Of a stretch of DNA of 64,000 nt, positions 24,881 through 33,344 are shown in pieces. Each line of letters starts with the position of its first letter. Position 1 is the stretch's first letter. Source of the DNA: Shimia sp039969785 (GTDB lineage Bacteria; Pseudomonadota; Alphaproteobacteria; Rhodobacterales; Rhodobacteraceae). Under the pieces are notes generated by a model. That model ran no database searches. It saw only the letters and a program-made list of their open reading frames with translations, and was not told the DNA's origin. Position numbers and translations under genes: made by a program. The stretch is taken from contig NZ_JBDVNC010000018.1 in assembly GCF_039969785.1 (NCBI RefSeq), positions 124,001 to 188,000 on the forward strand. The letters run 5' to 3'.

Positions 24881-26185
24881 ATGGCTGATCTGACAAGTGA
24901 CTTCGTAGGTATCAAATCTCCGAACCCGTTCTGGCTGGCCTCGGCGCCGCCCACGGACAAGGAATACAACGTGCGCCGCGCATTTGAAGCAGGCTGGGGT
25001 GGGGTTGTGTGGAAAACGCTGGGGGCCGAGGGGCCGCCGGTGGTGAATGTGAACGGCCCGCGTTATGGGGCCATTTACGGCGCTGACAGGCGGCTTTTGG
25101 GGTTGAACAACATCGAGCTGATCACCGATCGCCCGTTGGAAGTGAACCTTGAGGAAATGCTGCGAGTCAAGCGGGACTACCCGGATCATGCGCTGATCGC
25201 GAGCGTCATGGTGCCGTGTGAAGAGGATGAGTGGAAACGCATTCTGCCGATGATTGCCGAGACGGGGTGCGACGGGTTCGAGCTGAACTTTGGTTGTCCG
25301 CACGGCATGGCCGAACGCGGTATGGGGTCAGCCGTAGGGCAGGTGCCCGAGTATATCGAGATGGTGTCGCGCTGGTGCAAAGCGGCGACGGATTTGCCGG
25401 TGATCGTCAAGCTGACGCCCAATATTACCAACATCCTTTATCCCGCAGAGGCGGCTGTTAAGGGCGGGGCGGACGCGGTCAGTCTGATCAATACGATCAA
25501 TTCGATCACCAGCGTCGATCTGGACATGATGAGCCCCGAGCCGATGATTGACGGCAAGGGTACGCATGGCGGCTATTGCGGCCCGGCGGTCAAACCAATT
25601 GCGATGAATATGGTGGCCGAGATCGCGCGCAACCCAGCGACGGCAAATATGCCGATTTCGGGCATTGGCGGCATCACCACATGGCGCGACGCGGCAGAGT
25701 TCATGGCGCTGGGTGCGGGCAATGTGCAGGTCTGCACCGCGGCGATGACCTATGGCTTTAAGATTGTGCAGGAAATGATTTCCGGCCTGAGCCAGTGGAT
25801 GGATGAAAAGGGCCATGAAAGCACCGCCGACTTCGTTGGTATGGCGACGCCTAATGTCACCGATTGGCAGTATCTGAACCTGAACCACGTGACCAAGGCG
25901 GTGATCAATCAGGATGATTGCATCAAATGCGGTCGCTGCTATGCCGCATGCGAAGACACCAGCCATCAGGCGATTGAGATGACAGATGACCGTGTGTTCT
26001 CAGTCAAAGATGACGAATGTGTCGCCTGCAATCTGTGTGTGAACGTGTGCCCGGTCGAAGGCTGTATCACCATGCGTACGCTGGACGCTGGCGACATGGA
26101 TGAGCGCACGGGGCAGCCTGTGGCGCCGGACTATGGCAACTGGACCACACATCCGAACAATCCCTCGGTTCAAGCCGCCGAGTGA
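24881..26185 (+). CDS. preA: dihydropyrimidine dehydrogenase, FMN/Fe-S catalytic subunit
   Basis: A 434-residue subunit with an FMN-binding dihydroorotate-dehydrogenase-like barrel (residues about 1-310) that holds the catalytic loop NFGCPHGMAERGMG, plus a C-terminal two-cluster ferredoxin domain (CIKCGRCYAACEDTSHQ and CVACNLCVNVCPVEGC). It reduces uracil or thymine to the 5,6-dihydro form. It is co-transcribed with preT. The later enzymes of the pathway lie about 2.7 kb downstream behind a divergent regulator unit. Confidence 0.95.
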   Translation: MADLTSDFVGIKSPNPFWLASAPPTDKEYNVRRAFEAGWGGVVWKTLGAEGPPVVNVNGPRYGAIYGADRRLLGLNNIELITDRPLEVNLEEMLRVKRDYPDHALIASVMVPCEEDEWKRILPMIAETGCDGFELNFGCPHGMAERGMGSAVGQVPEYIEMVSRWCKAATDLPVIVKLTPNITNILYPAEAAVKGGADAVSLINTINSITSVDLDMMSPEPMIDGKGTHGGYCGPAVKPIAMNMVAEIARNPATANMPISGIGGITTWRDAAEFMALGAGNVQVCTAAMTYGFKIVQEMISGLSQWMDEKGHESTADFVGMATPNVTDWQYLNLNHVTKAVINQDDCIKCGRCYAACEDTSHQAIEMTDDRVFSVKDDECVACNLCVNVCPVEGCITMRTLDAGDMDERTGQPVAPDYGNWTTHPNNPSVQAAE

Positions 26186-26278
26186 AGCGCCGCTGAAATT
26201 TGTCATGTCAACGCATCCTCCCGTCTGATCATGACATAGTGCGCCTCTGGTTTTGCCGGGGGCGCAGTCTTTTGCGGA

Positions 26279-27448
26279 TCAGGGGGTTTGTGGGCGCAGA
26301 ACGCTGGCCAGCGCGATTGTGACCATCGCCAGAATGCCGAGCAAGGCAAAAGACACCCGCAACGAGGACGCGGCGGCGATAAATCCGATCAGCGCGGGCC
26401 CCAGCAACATCCCGCCATAGCTGAGCGTGGCCACGCGCGAGATCGCCTGAGCCTGTGGCAGGTTTGGGTCGTTGGCGGCGCGTGAAAAGGCAAGCGGCAC
26501 CACCAACCCATAGCCCAATCCAAGCAAGGCAAGCCCAACCAAAGTGACCGGCGGGCTCGCGATCGCTACGATCAGGATCACGCCCGCCAATGCCATGCCT
26601 CCGCTGATCCGGGTCGCAAGAACCGGACCAAGCCGTCGGGTCAGCCCGGCACCAGACAGGCGCACAAGCACCATGGCGGCAGAGAAAACCGCATACCCAG
26701 CGGCGGCCAACCCTTCGCCAGCCTGGGTGACATCGCGCAGGTATATGGCACTCCAATCCGCCATCGCGCCTTCACCTAAGGTCGAGCAGAAGCACAACAG
26801 GCCAACCAGCAGCAATGGCCCTTTGGGTAGTGGAAATAGCGGGCCATCGGGGGACTGACCGGTGCGTGAGGACCAGGGGATTTTGGCAAACCAAAGCGCA
26901 AGGCCAGTGATACAGGTGCCGGCAACGGCGTAATGCAACAGCGGGCTGGCGGATAATTGGATTGCGACCACACCGCTCATCGCACCAATCCCGGCGCCAA
27001 AGCTCCAGATTGCGTGAAACACGGGCATGACCGTTTTTTCCGATGCCCGGTCAGACTCAGCTGCCCATGCATTCATGGCGACATCCATCGCGCCATGGGT
27101 GGCACCAAACAGGAACAGCGTAACCGCCAGCAAAGTCACATTGGGCGACAGCGCCAATCCCAACAGGCACAGGAAATTGCCGAACGCCAGCATGCGCGAC
27201 ATGGGGGCAGCGCCGTGTTTGTCCGACAAGCGCCCCGCCAGAGGAAAGGACAGGATTGCCCCTGCCGCCAGTAGCAAAAGGATCAACCCTAACGTTGCAT
27301 GGTTCAGTGATAATGAGTCTTTGAACGCCGGAATACGCGACGCCCACATGCCGAACAATCCACCATTGAGGGCAAACATAAACGCCACGGCGACGATGCC
27401 CTTTCGGTGGCTTTGCGCACCGGGTGCGGCATCGGTCGACACGCTCAT
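26279..27448 (-). CDS. MFS transporter
   Basis: A 389-residue major-facilitator protein with about 12 hydrophobic helices, beginning AFMFALNGGLFGMWASRIPAFKDSL, and a cytoplasmic loop SFPLAGRLSDKHGA of the type between helices 2 and 3. Its start overlaps the end of the upstream RutR-like gene by four bases, so it is in the regulator operon. A role in pyrimidine uptake or product export fits the location but is inference; the sequence does not show the substrate. Confidence 0.85.
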   Translation of the reverse strand: MSVSTDAAPGAQSHRKGIVAVAFMFALNGGLFGMWASRIPAFKDSLSLNHATLGLILLLLAAGAILSFPLAGRLSDKHGAAPMSRMLAFGNFLCLLGLALSPNVTLLAVTLFLFGATHGAMDVAMNAWAAESDRASEKTVMPVFHAIWSFGAGIGAMSGVVAIQLSASPLLHYAVAGTCITGLALWFAKIPWSSRTGQSPDGPLFPLPKGPLLLVGLLCFCSTLGEGAMADWSAIYLRDVTQAGEGLAAAGYAVFSAAMVLVRLSGAGLTRRLGPVLATRISGGMALAGVILIVAIASPPVTLVGLALLGLGYGLVVPLAFSRAANDPNLPQAQAISRVATLSYGGMLLGPALIGFIAAASSLRVSFALLGILAMVTIALASVLRPQTP

Positions 27449-28062
27449 GGCGTCAGCATTTTGCGGAACATCGTTTCAAGAAAAGTGTTGGCGCCGTCCA
27501 GAACCGAGGCGTCTTCGTGCATCAGAACCCGGACCTGTGCGTCAAAATCCGCATAATGTTGCGTGGTGGCCCAGATTGAAAAGATCAGGTGGCGCGGATC
27601 AACTGGCGCCAGCCGTCCGGCATCAACCCAGCTTTGGATCAACGCAACCTTGCGATCAAAGAGCGGTTTGAGACCGGTTTCCAGATGTGGTGCCATACGT
27701 GGTGCACCTTGCAGGATTTCATTGGCAAACAAACGGCTTTCCCGGGGATATTCCCGCGACATCTCAAGTTTGCGGTGCACATAAGCAAGCAGTTCCGTCA
27801 ACGGGTCGCCATCGGCATTCATATGGTCCAGCGGATCAAGCCATGTCTCCATAAGCTTGTTCAACAGCGAGACGTGAATGTCTTCTTTGCCCTCAAAGTA
27901 ATAGAGAATGTTTGGTTTGGAGAGACCGGCCTCTTCCGCGATCTGGTCCAGCGTCGCGCCCCGATAACCAAGGCGCGAAAAGACTTCCAGCGCGGCATCG
28001 AGAATGCGTTTGCGATTACGCTGTTGAATTCGGCTGTGTTTCTTGGCTGGAACATTGGGCAT
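27445..28062 (-). CDS. rutR: RutR-like TetR regulator (paralogue 1)
   Basis: A 205-residue TetR protein closest in pattern to E. coli RutR: HTH GATLDQIAEEAGLSKPNILYYFEGKEDI near residue 40 and the C-terminal signatures LEMSREYPRESRLFANEILQGAP and DPRHLIFSIWATTQHYADF. RutR binds uracil and releases DNA. It precedes the MFS gene (4-base overlap) and follows the second paralogue by 83 bases. I start it at MPNVPAKK (28062). It likely controls the surrounding pyrimidine genes. Confidence 0.8.
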   Translation of the reverse strand: MPNVPAKKHSRIQQRNRKRILDAALEVFSRLGYRGATLDQIAEEAGLSKPNILYYFEGKEDIHVSLLNKLMETWLDPLDHMNADGDPLTELLAYVHRKLEMSREYPRESRLFANEILQGAPRMAPHLETGLKPLFDRKVALIQSWVDAGRLAPVDPRHLIFSIWATTQHYADFDAQVRVLMHEDASVLDGANTFLETMFRKMLTP

Positions 28063-28145
28063 TCGGCATCTTTCCTGTGGGCGCAACCTAGGACGCTACT
28101 GCACAGGGCATTCTGCGTCGATATGAATTTCAGACCGGGGTCAGG

Positions 28146-28781
28146 TCACTGCACGGCCCCGATACCGCGCAGGATAATGCGTTTGACGGAAGTCTTGGCA
28201 GCGCTCCACTGATCATCTGACAGCGGCGCGCCATGGTTCAGGGTTTCGATCTGGTGTCCAAAATCGGCGTAATGTTGGGTGGTGGCCCAGAGCATATAGA
28301 GCAGATGGCGCGGATCGATATCGTCCATGCGACCTTCGGCGATCCAGCGGCGGATCACATCGGCGCGCCCTTCGGTCCAGTCGGTCAGAGTTGTTTCCAG
28401 ATAATCCTGAATGACCGGTGCCCCGTGCATGACCTCTGAGGCCCACACTTTGGACCCGGCCGGATGGCGGCGCGAGATTTCCATTTTGGCGTCAATATAG
28501 GCGCCGATTCCCTCGGCAGGGCCGTCGGCCTGATCAAAAATGTCGGCCGCCTGAAGCCAAATCTGAAATATGTTCTGCACAACCTGACGATACAAGGATT
28601 CCTTGGTCGGAAAATAATAGTGTAAATTGGCCTTGGGTAGCCCCGCCATATCGGCAATCAACTGCATGGTTGCGCCGCCAAACCCTGCCTCGGCAAAGAC
28701 TTTTTCTGCTGCCGCCAAAATAAGCTTCTCGCTTTCCTGACGTCGCTCTTTTTTGCTGCTGCTGCGGCGTGTGGGGGCCAT
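28146..28781 (-). CDS. RutR-like TetR regulator (paralogue 2)
   Basis: A 211-residue paralogue of the next gene, sharing the HTH pattern (GATMQLIADMAGLPKANLHYYF) and the RutR C-terminal signature HLLYMLWATTQHYADF. The basic N-terminus MAPTRRSSSKKERRQE precedes the HTH. Start 28781 faces the operator pair at 28805-28851 and the divergent carbamoylase gene. Two neighbouring RutR-type proteins may answer different ligands, such as uracil versus a dihydro or carbamoyl product, or form a relay; this is inference. A longer frame upstream is antisense to the carbamoylase gene and is not coding. Confidence 0.82.
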   Translation of the reverse strand: MAPTRRSSSKKERRQESEKLILAAAEKVFAEAGFGGATMQLIADMAGLPKANLHYYFPTKESLYRQVVQNIFQIWLQAADIFDQADGPAEGIGAYIDAKMEISRRHPAGSKVWASEVMHGAPVIQDYLETTLTDWTEGRADVIRRWIAEGRMDDIDPRHLLYMLWATTQHYADFGHQIETLNHGAPLSDDQWSAAKTSVKRIILRGIGAVQ

Positions 28782-28804
28782 GTCATAAAACCTGAGAATT
28801 TTCT

Positions 28805-28851
28805 TGACCGGTTGGTCAGGTTGTGGTGCTCTGAATTTGACCATACGGTCA
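28805..28851. promoter_or_regulatory. paired RutR-type operators
   Basis: Two palindromes, TGACC-GGTT-GGTCA (28805-28818) and TGACC-ATAC-GGTCA (28838-28851), have identical arms and centres 33 bp apart, about three helical turns. They match the core of the known RutR site TTGACCAnnTGGTCAA and fill the 129-base gap between the divergent regulator and carbamoylase starts, so they should control both directions, perhaps cooperatively. Confidence 0.75.
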
Positions 28852-28910
28852 GGATGCGCGCGAAAGCAAGAGGCCACACGGCCCGTAGCGAAACATGGGG
28901 AGATGAAGTC

Positions 28911-30161
28911 ATGGCGGCACCGGGTGAAAACCTTAAGGTGAATGCGGATCGATTGTGGGACAGCCTGATGGAAATGGCCAGGATCGGACCCGGCGTGGCG
29001 GGCGGTAATAATCGCCAGACCGTGACAGATGAAGACGGCGAAGGGCGCGCGTTGTTCCAAAGCTGGTGCGAGGCTGTGGGCTGTGAGATGGGGCTGGATC
29101 AGATGGGCAACATGTTTGCCACCTATCCCGGTGCCGACCCCGAGGCGTTGCCGGTCTATGTCGGATCCCATCTGGATACGCAGCCGACGGGCGGCAAATA
29201 TGATGGCGTGCTGGGTGTGCTGGGTGGCTTGGAAATCCTGCGCACGATGAAGGATCTGGGCATCAGGACAAAACATCCCATCGTGGTGACCAACTGGACC
29301 AACGAAGAGGGCACTCGTTATGCACCCGCGATGTTGGCGTCGGGTGTTTTCGCCGGTGTGCACACGCAGGACTGGGCCTATGAACGCGAAGACGCGGAAG
29401 GTCTGAAATTCGGTGATGAGCTGGCCCGTATTGGCTGGCGCGGAGATGAGCCTGTGGGCGCGCGCAAGATGCATGCGTTTTTTGAGCTGCATATTGAGCA
29501 GGGCCCCATTCTGGAGGCTGAAGAAAAAGATATTGGCGTTGTTACCCATGGACAGGGGCTGAGCTGGACGCAGGTCACGATTGAGGGCAAGGATTCCCAC
29601 ACCGGGTCCACGCCGATGCCGATGCGCAAAAACGCAGGTCTTGGTATGGCGCGGGTGCTTGAGAAAGTGGATGAGATTGCGTGGAGCCATGCACCGCACG
29701 CGGTTGGCGCGGCAGGGCACATCGATGTTTATCCCAATTCGCGCAACGTGATCCCGGGCAAAGTGGTGTTCACCGTGGATTTCCGGTCGCCGGATTTGTC
29801 GGTGATCGAGGATATGGAAGCGCGGCTGAAGGTTGAGGCCCAGAAAATCGCTGATGACATGGGGCTGAGCATCGCCTTTGAGAAAGTCGGCGGATTTGAT
29901 CCGGTGCAGTTTGACGAAACCTGCGTCAGCGCGGTGCGTGGCGCGGCAGAGCGGCTGGGCTATTCGCATCGTGATTTGATATCGGGCGCGGGGCATGACG
30001 CCTGCTGGATCAATCAGGTCGCACCAACGGCGATGGTGATGTGCCCTTGTGTCGACGGGCTGTCACATAATGAAGCGGAAGAAATTTCGCGTGAATGGGC
30101 GGCGGCGGGTGCAGATGTGTTGATGCATGCGGTGCTGGAAACGGCGGAGATTGTTGAGTGA
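28911..30161 (+). CDS. Zn-dependent N-carbamoyl amide hydrolase (beta-ureidopropionase type)
   Basis: A 416-residue M20-family amidase of the hydantoinase/carbamoylase group. Metal ligands are in VGSHLDTQPTGGKYDGVLG (His and Asp), TNEEGTRY (Glu), HIEQGPILE (His) and the late SHNEAEE (His), with the dimerisation-domain motif GKDSHTGSTPMPMR. In this context it should open N-carbamoyl-beta-alanine to beta-alanine, CO2 and ammonia, the last step of reductive pyrimidine breakdown. GGGGAG at 28897-28902 sets the start. The gene lies directly behind the paired operators. An allantoate amidohydrolase role is the main alternative. Confidence 0.88.
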   Translation: MAAPGENLKVNADRLWDSLMEMARIGPGVAGGNNRQTVTDEDGEGRALFQSWCEAVGCEMGLDQMGNMFATYPGADPEALPVYVGSHLDTQPTGGKYDGVLGVLGGLEILRTMKDLGIRTKHPIVVTNWTNEEGTRYAPAMLASGVFAGVHTQDWAYEREDAEGLKFGDELARIGWRGDEPVGARKMHAFFELHIEQGPILEAEEKDIGVVTHGQGLSWTQVTIEGKDSHTGSTPMPMRKNAGLGMARVLEKVDEIAWSHAPHAVGAAGHIDVYPNSRNVIPGKVVFTVDFRSPDLSVIEDMEARLKVEAQKIADDMGLSIAFEKVGGFDPVQFDETCVSAVRGAAERLGYSHRDLISGAGHDACWINQVAPTAMVMCPCVDGLSHNEAEEISREWAAAGADVLMHAVLETAEIVE

Positions 30162-30171
30162 GAAAGGCCTA

Positions 30172-30219
30172 ATTGGGGGCCAGCCCCCAATCCCCCGGAG
30201 TATTTTTGGCAAAATGAAG
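30172..30219. repeat. hairpin plus copy 3 of the dispersed repeat
   Basis: ATTGGGGGC / GCCCCCAAT forms a perfect 9-bp inverted repeat (30172-30191), followed by cccccggagtatttttggcaaaatgaaga. The last part (30197-30219) is the same element as at 12291-12312 in reverse. The hairpin followed by TATTTTT could act as an intrinsic terminator after the carbamoylase gene. Confidence 0.6.
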
Positions 30220-30236
30220 AACAGGACGAAGGAGAG

Positions 30237-30596
30237 GTGATTGCGGCCCGCAGCCCCGAGGACCAGATCAGCGCGCTGATCGCCGCAGAGTTGGATGCCT
30301 ATGATCCGGATGGGGCCGCGACGCGCAAAGTTGGACAGGGACAGGCCATGTCAGCCGAGTGGCATCGGGCGACGCTGGCGGATTTTCGGTCGGTACTGAT
30401 CGAGCCGCAAAAGCTTGACGTGTCTTTCAGTGGCGGTGTGACGATGACGTGCTGGGCGATCACAAAGAGCAATGGTGATTATCGCGTGGTCTGGGTACCG
30501 GGAACCGAGACTTTTTCGCTGGTAACAGAAACGAAATTCGGGCCCGTTGATATCGGGGTGCATGGCGACGCGATCGGATGCTTCGGGTCGATTTGA
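30237..30596 (+). CDS. hypothetical protein (119 aa)
   Basis: A 119-residue soluble protein from GTG 30237, just behind AAGGAGAG, with no recognised domain. It has an alpha-helical N-terminus (EDQISALIAAELDAYD) and a beta-rich rest with a single Cys pair far apart. It sits between the carbamoylase and dihydropyrimidinase genes on the same strand with 21 bases to the next start, so it belongs to the pyrimidine operon by position. Its role is not known. Confidence 0.6.
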   Translation: MIAARSPEDQISALIAAELDAYDPDGAATRKVGQGQAMSAEWHRATLADFRSVLIEPQKLDVSFSGGVTMTCWAITKSNGDYRVVWVPGTETFSLVTETKFGPVDIGVHGDAIGCFGSI

Positions 30597-30617
30597 GATA
30601 AGACAGGGAGTGAGACA

Positions 30618-32072
30618 ATGTCCACGGTGATCAGAAACGGAACAATTGTCACGGCGGATCTGACCTATAAGGCGGATGTGCTGGTAGAGGGGGGCGTGAT
30701 CGCGCAGATCGGGCTGGACCTGAAGGGCGATAAGGAGCTGGACGCGACCGGCTGTTACGTGATGCCGGGTGGGATTGATCCACATGTGCATTTGGAAATG
30801 CCGTTTATGGGCACCTATTCCAGCGACGATTTCGAGAGCGGTACACGCGCCGGTTTGGCCGGGGGCACTACGATGGTGGTGGATTTCTGCCTGCCCAATC
30901 AGGGCGAGAGCTTGCTGGATGCGATCAGGCGCTGGGACAACAAATCGACCCGCGCCAACTGTGACTATTCTTTTCATATGGCGGTCACGTGGTGGGGCGA
31001 ACAGATTTTCAACGATATGAAAACTGTCGTTCAGCAGCGCGGGATCAACACGTTCAAGCATTTCCTTGCCTATAAGGGTGCGCTGATGGTGAACGATGAC
31101 GAGCTGTTTGCCTCGTTCAACCGTCTGTCAGAGCTGGGCGGGATTGCCATGGTGCATGCCGAGAATGGCGACGTGGTGGCAGAGATGACCGCGAAACTGT
31201 TGGCTGAGGGAAACAATGGACCCGAGGCGCATGCGTATTCGCGGCCCAGTCAGGTTGAGGGTGAGGCGACCAATCGCGCGATTATGATTGCCGATATGGC
31301 CGGGGTGCCGCTTTATGTGGTGCATACATCCTGTGAAGAGGCCCACGAGGCCATTCGGCGGGCCAAGCAACAGGGCAAGCGGGTATGGGGTGAACCGCTG
31401 ATCCAGCATCTGACGCTGGATGAGAGCGAATATTTCAATAAAGACTGGGACCATGCCGCCCGTCGGGTGATGTCACCACCTTTCCGCAACAAAAAACATC
31501 AGGACAGTCTTTGGGCCGGGTTACAGTCGGGCTCATTGTCAGTTGTGGCGACGGACCATTGTGCTTTTACCACCGAACAGAAACGCACTGGAGTCGGCGA
31601 TTTCTCGAAGATCCCCAACGGCACTGGCGGGCTTGAGGATCGGATGCCGATGTTATGGACGCATGGGGTGGAAACCGGGCGGCTGACGCCAAACGAATTT
31701 GTGGCCGTGACCTCGACCAATATCGCCAAAATCCTGAACTGCTACCCGAAAAAGGGCGCGGTTCTGGTGGGGGCGGATGCGGACCTTGTGGTGTGGGACC
31801 CGGCAAAGACCAAGACCATCACAGCCGGATCTCAGCAATCGGCGATCGATTACAACGTGTTTGAGGGCAAGCAGGTCAAAGGCCTGCCGCGCTATACGCT
31901 GACACGCGGGCAGGTGGCTGTGAATGACGGTGTGATCCAGACACAGGAAGGCCACGGCCAGTTTGTATCGCGTGAAGCCAACACATCTGTAAACAAGGCG
32001 TTGAGCAGCTGGAAAGAGCTGACCGCGCCGCGCCCGGTGGAGCGCACCGGTATACCAGTGACTGGGGTGTAG
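30618..32072 (+). CDS. hydA: dihydropyrimidinase / D-hydantoinase
   Basis: Opens dihydrouracil or dihydrothymine to the N-carbamoyl amino acid, the second step of the pathway. The 484-residue amidohydrolase has metal motifs GGIDPHVHLE near residue 60, the carbamylated Lys in HFLAYKGALMV near residue 155, VHAENGD, VVHTSCEEA and the catalytic Asp in VATDHCAF. AGGGAG lies 11 bases before the ATG. It sits between the carbamoylase and transporter genes. Confidence 0.93.
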   Translation: MSTVIRNGTIVTADLTYKADVLVEGGVIAQIGLDLKGDKELDATGCYVMPGGIDPHVHLEMPFMGTYSSDDFESGTRAGLAGGTTMVVDFCLPNQGESLLDAIRRWDNKSTRANCDYSFHMAVTWWGEQIFNDMKTVVQQRGINTFKHFLAYKGALMVNDDELFASFNRLSELGGIAMVHAENGDVVAEMTAKLLAEGNNGPEAHAYSRPSQVEGEATNRAIMIADMAGVPLYVVHTSCEEAHEAIRRAKQQGKRVWGEPLIQHLTLDESEYFNKDWDHAARRVMSPPFRNKKHQDSLWAGLQSGSLSVVATDHCAFTTEQKRTGVGDFSKIPNGTGGLEDRMPMLWTHGVETGRLTPNEFVAVTSTNIAKILNCYPKKGAVLVGADADLVVWDPAKTKTITAGSQQSAIDYNVFEGKQVKGLPRYTLTRGQVAVNDGVIQTQEGHGQFVSREANTSVNKALSSWKELTAPRPVERTGIPVTGV

Positions 32073-32137
32073 CAGGACGTGATCAACAAAATCGCAGGTC
32101 AGACCATCCACGCGGATGAAATAGAGACGAGATCAGA

Positions 32138-32920
32138 ATGAGCGAAGCCCCTGTCATATCAGCGAAAAATCTGAGCCTGACCTTTGAGACAAATGACGGC
32201 CCTGTGCATGCGCTCAAGGACGTTACTCTGGACATCAACAAGGGCGATTTTGTCAGCTTTATCGGCCCTTCGGGTTGTGGCAAGACCACGTTTTTGCGGG
32301 TCATGGCCGATCTGGAAACGCCAACGGCAGGCGAGATCACGGTGAATGGCGTCAGCCCCGAAGAAGCACGCAAAGCGCGGGCTTATGGCTATGTGTTTCA
32401 GCATGCGGGGCTTTACCCCTGGCGCACAATTGGCGGCAATATCCGCCTGCCGCTGGAAATCATGGGCGCTGATAAGGCGACGCAGGATCAGCGGGTGGCC
32501 GAAGTTCTGGAACTGGTGCATCTGGACGGGTTTGAGAAGAAATTCCCATGGCAGCTGTCGGGTGGCATGCAGCAGCGGGCTTCGATTGCGCGTGCACTGG
32601 CGTTCCATGCGGACATTCTTTTGATGGATGAGCCGTTTGGTGCGCTGGATGAAATTGTGCGCGACCATCTAAATGAACAGGTTCTGGACCTTTGGGCGCG
32701 CACCAACAAGACCATTGGCTTTGTGACCCATTCGATCCCCGAGGCGGTGTACCTGTCGACGCGGATTGTAGTGATGTCACCGCGTCCGGGGCGGATCACG
32801 GATGTGATCGAAAGCACATTGTCGCGCGAACGCCCTTTGGATATCCGCGACAGTCCTGAGTTTATCGAGATCGCGCATCGGGTACGGGATGGGCTGCGCG
32901 CGGGGCATGCTGATGACTGA
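32138..32920 (+). CDS. ABC transporter ATPase, nitrate/taurine/thiamine-precursor class
   Basis: A 260-residue ATPase with Walker A IGPSGCGKTTFLRVMAD, signature LSGGMQQRASIARAL and Walker B ILLMDEPFGALDEIVRD, the pattern of the SsuB/TauB/ThiZ class. It follows the dihydropyrimidinase gene by 65 bases and overlaps the GNAT gene. With the two permeases and the binding protein it makes one transporter, inferred to import pyrimidines or related compounds. Confidence 0.9.
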   Translation: MSEAPVISAKNLSLTFETNDGPVHALKDVTLDINKGDFVSFIGPSGCGKTTFLRVMADLETPTAGEITVNGVSPEEARKARAYGYVFQHAGLYPWRTIGGNIRLPLEIMGADKATQDQRVAEVLELVHLDGFEKKFPWQLSGGMQQRASIARALAFHADILLMDEPFGALDEIVRDHLNEQVLDLWARTNKTIGFVTHSIPEAVYLSTRIVVMSPRPGRITDVIESTLSRERPLDIRDSPEFIEIAHRVRDGLRAGHADD

Positions 32921-33344
32921 GCTGTTGATCAGACGTGCCGTGCCCGACGACATCCCGGCGATGCTGCAAGTGGTGTGTGACTGGGAAAACGCAACACCCT
33001 GGATGGTGTCTGTGCTGGATAGGGCCGGGATCGAAGCCTCAATCCGGGATGTATTCGGTTCCCGCGAAATCTGGGTCGCTGGCAAGCCCGTCGAGGGGTA
33101 TTTGTCATTCAATCCCGAAACGCTTCAGGTGAGCGGTTTGTACTGCGCCAGACCCGGAAACGGCGTGGGCAAGGCGCTGATGGACCGGGTCAAACAAGGC
33201 CGTGACGCGATCTGGTTACGCACCCATGAACCCAATGAGGCGGCGCAAAAGTTTTACCGTCGTGAAGGTTTTGTCAAAGTGTCACGCCACGCACCTGAAC
33301 CGCCCAATGTGTTGCACGAATTGCGCATGGAGTGGTCGGCATGA
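32913..33344 (+). CDS. GNAT-family N-acetyltransferase
   Basis: A 143-residue GNAT protein with LLIRRAVPDDIPAMLQV at the start, the acetyl-CoA segment YCARPGNGVGKALMDRV and a C-terminal NEAAQKFYRREGFVKV, the usual motifs B and A. It overlaps the ATPase gene end and its stop overlaps the first permease start (ATGA), so it is translated with the transporter. A substrate linked to pyrimidine products, such as an amine from beta-alanine metabolism, is possible but not shown. Confidence 0.75.
   Translation: MTELLIRRAVPDDIPAMLQVVCDWENATPWMVSVLDRAGIEASIRDVFGSREIWVAGKPVEGYLSFNPETLQVSGLYCARPGNGVGKALMDRVKQGRDAIWLRTHEPNEAAQKFYRREGFVKVSRHAPEPPNVLHELRMEWSA

Noticed and set aside
28782..29996. Long minus-strand extension upstream of the second RutR-like gene
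   Set aside because: It lies antisense to the carbamoylase gene, which has clear metal-binding motifs. The TetR protein starts naturally at 28781.
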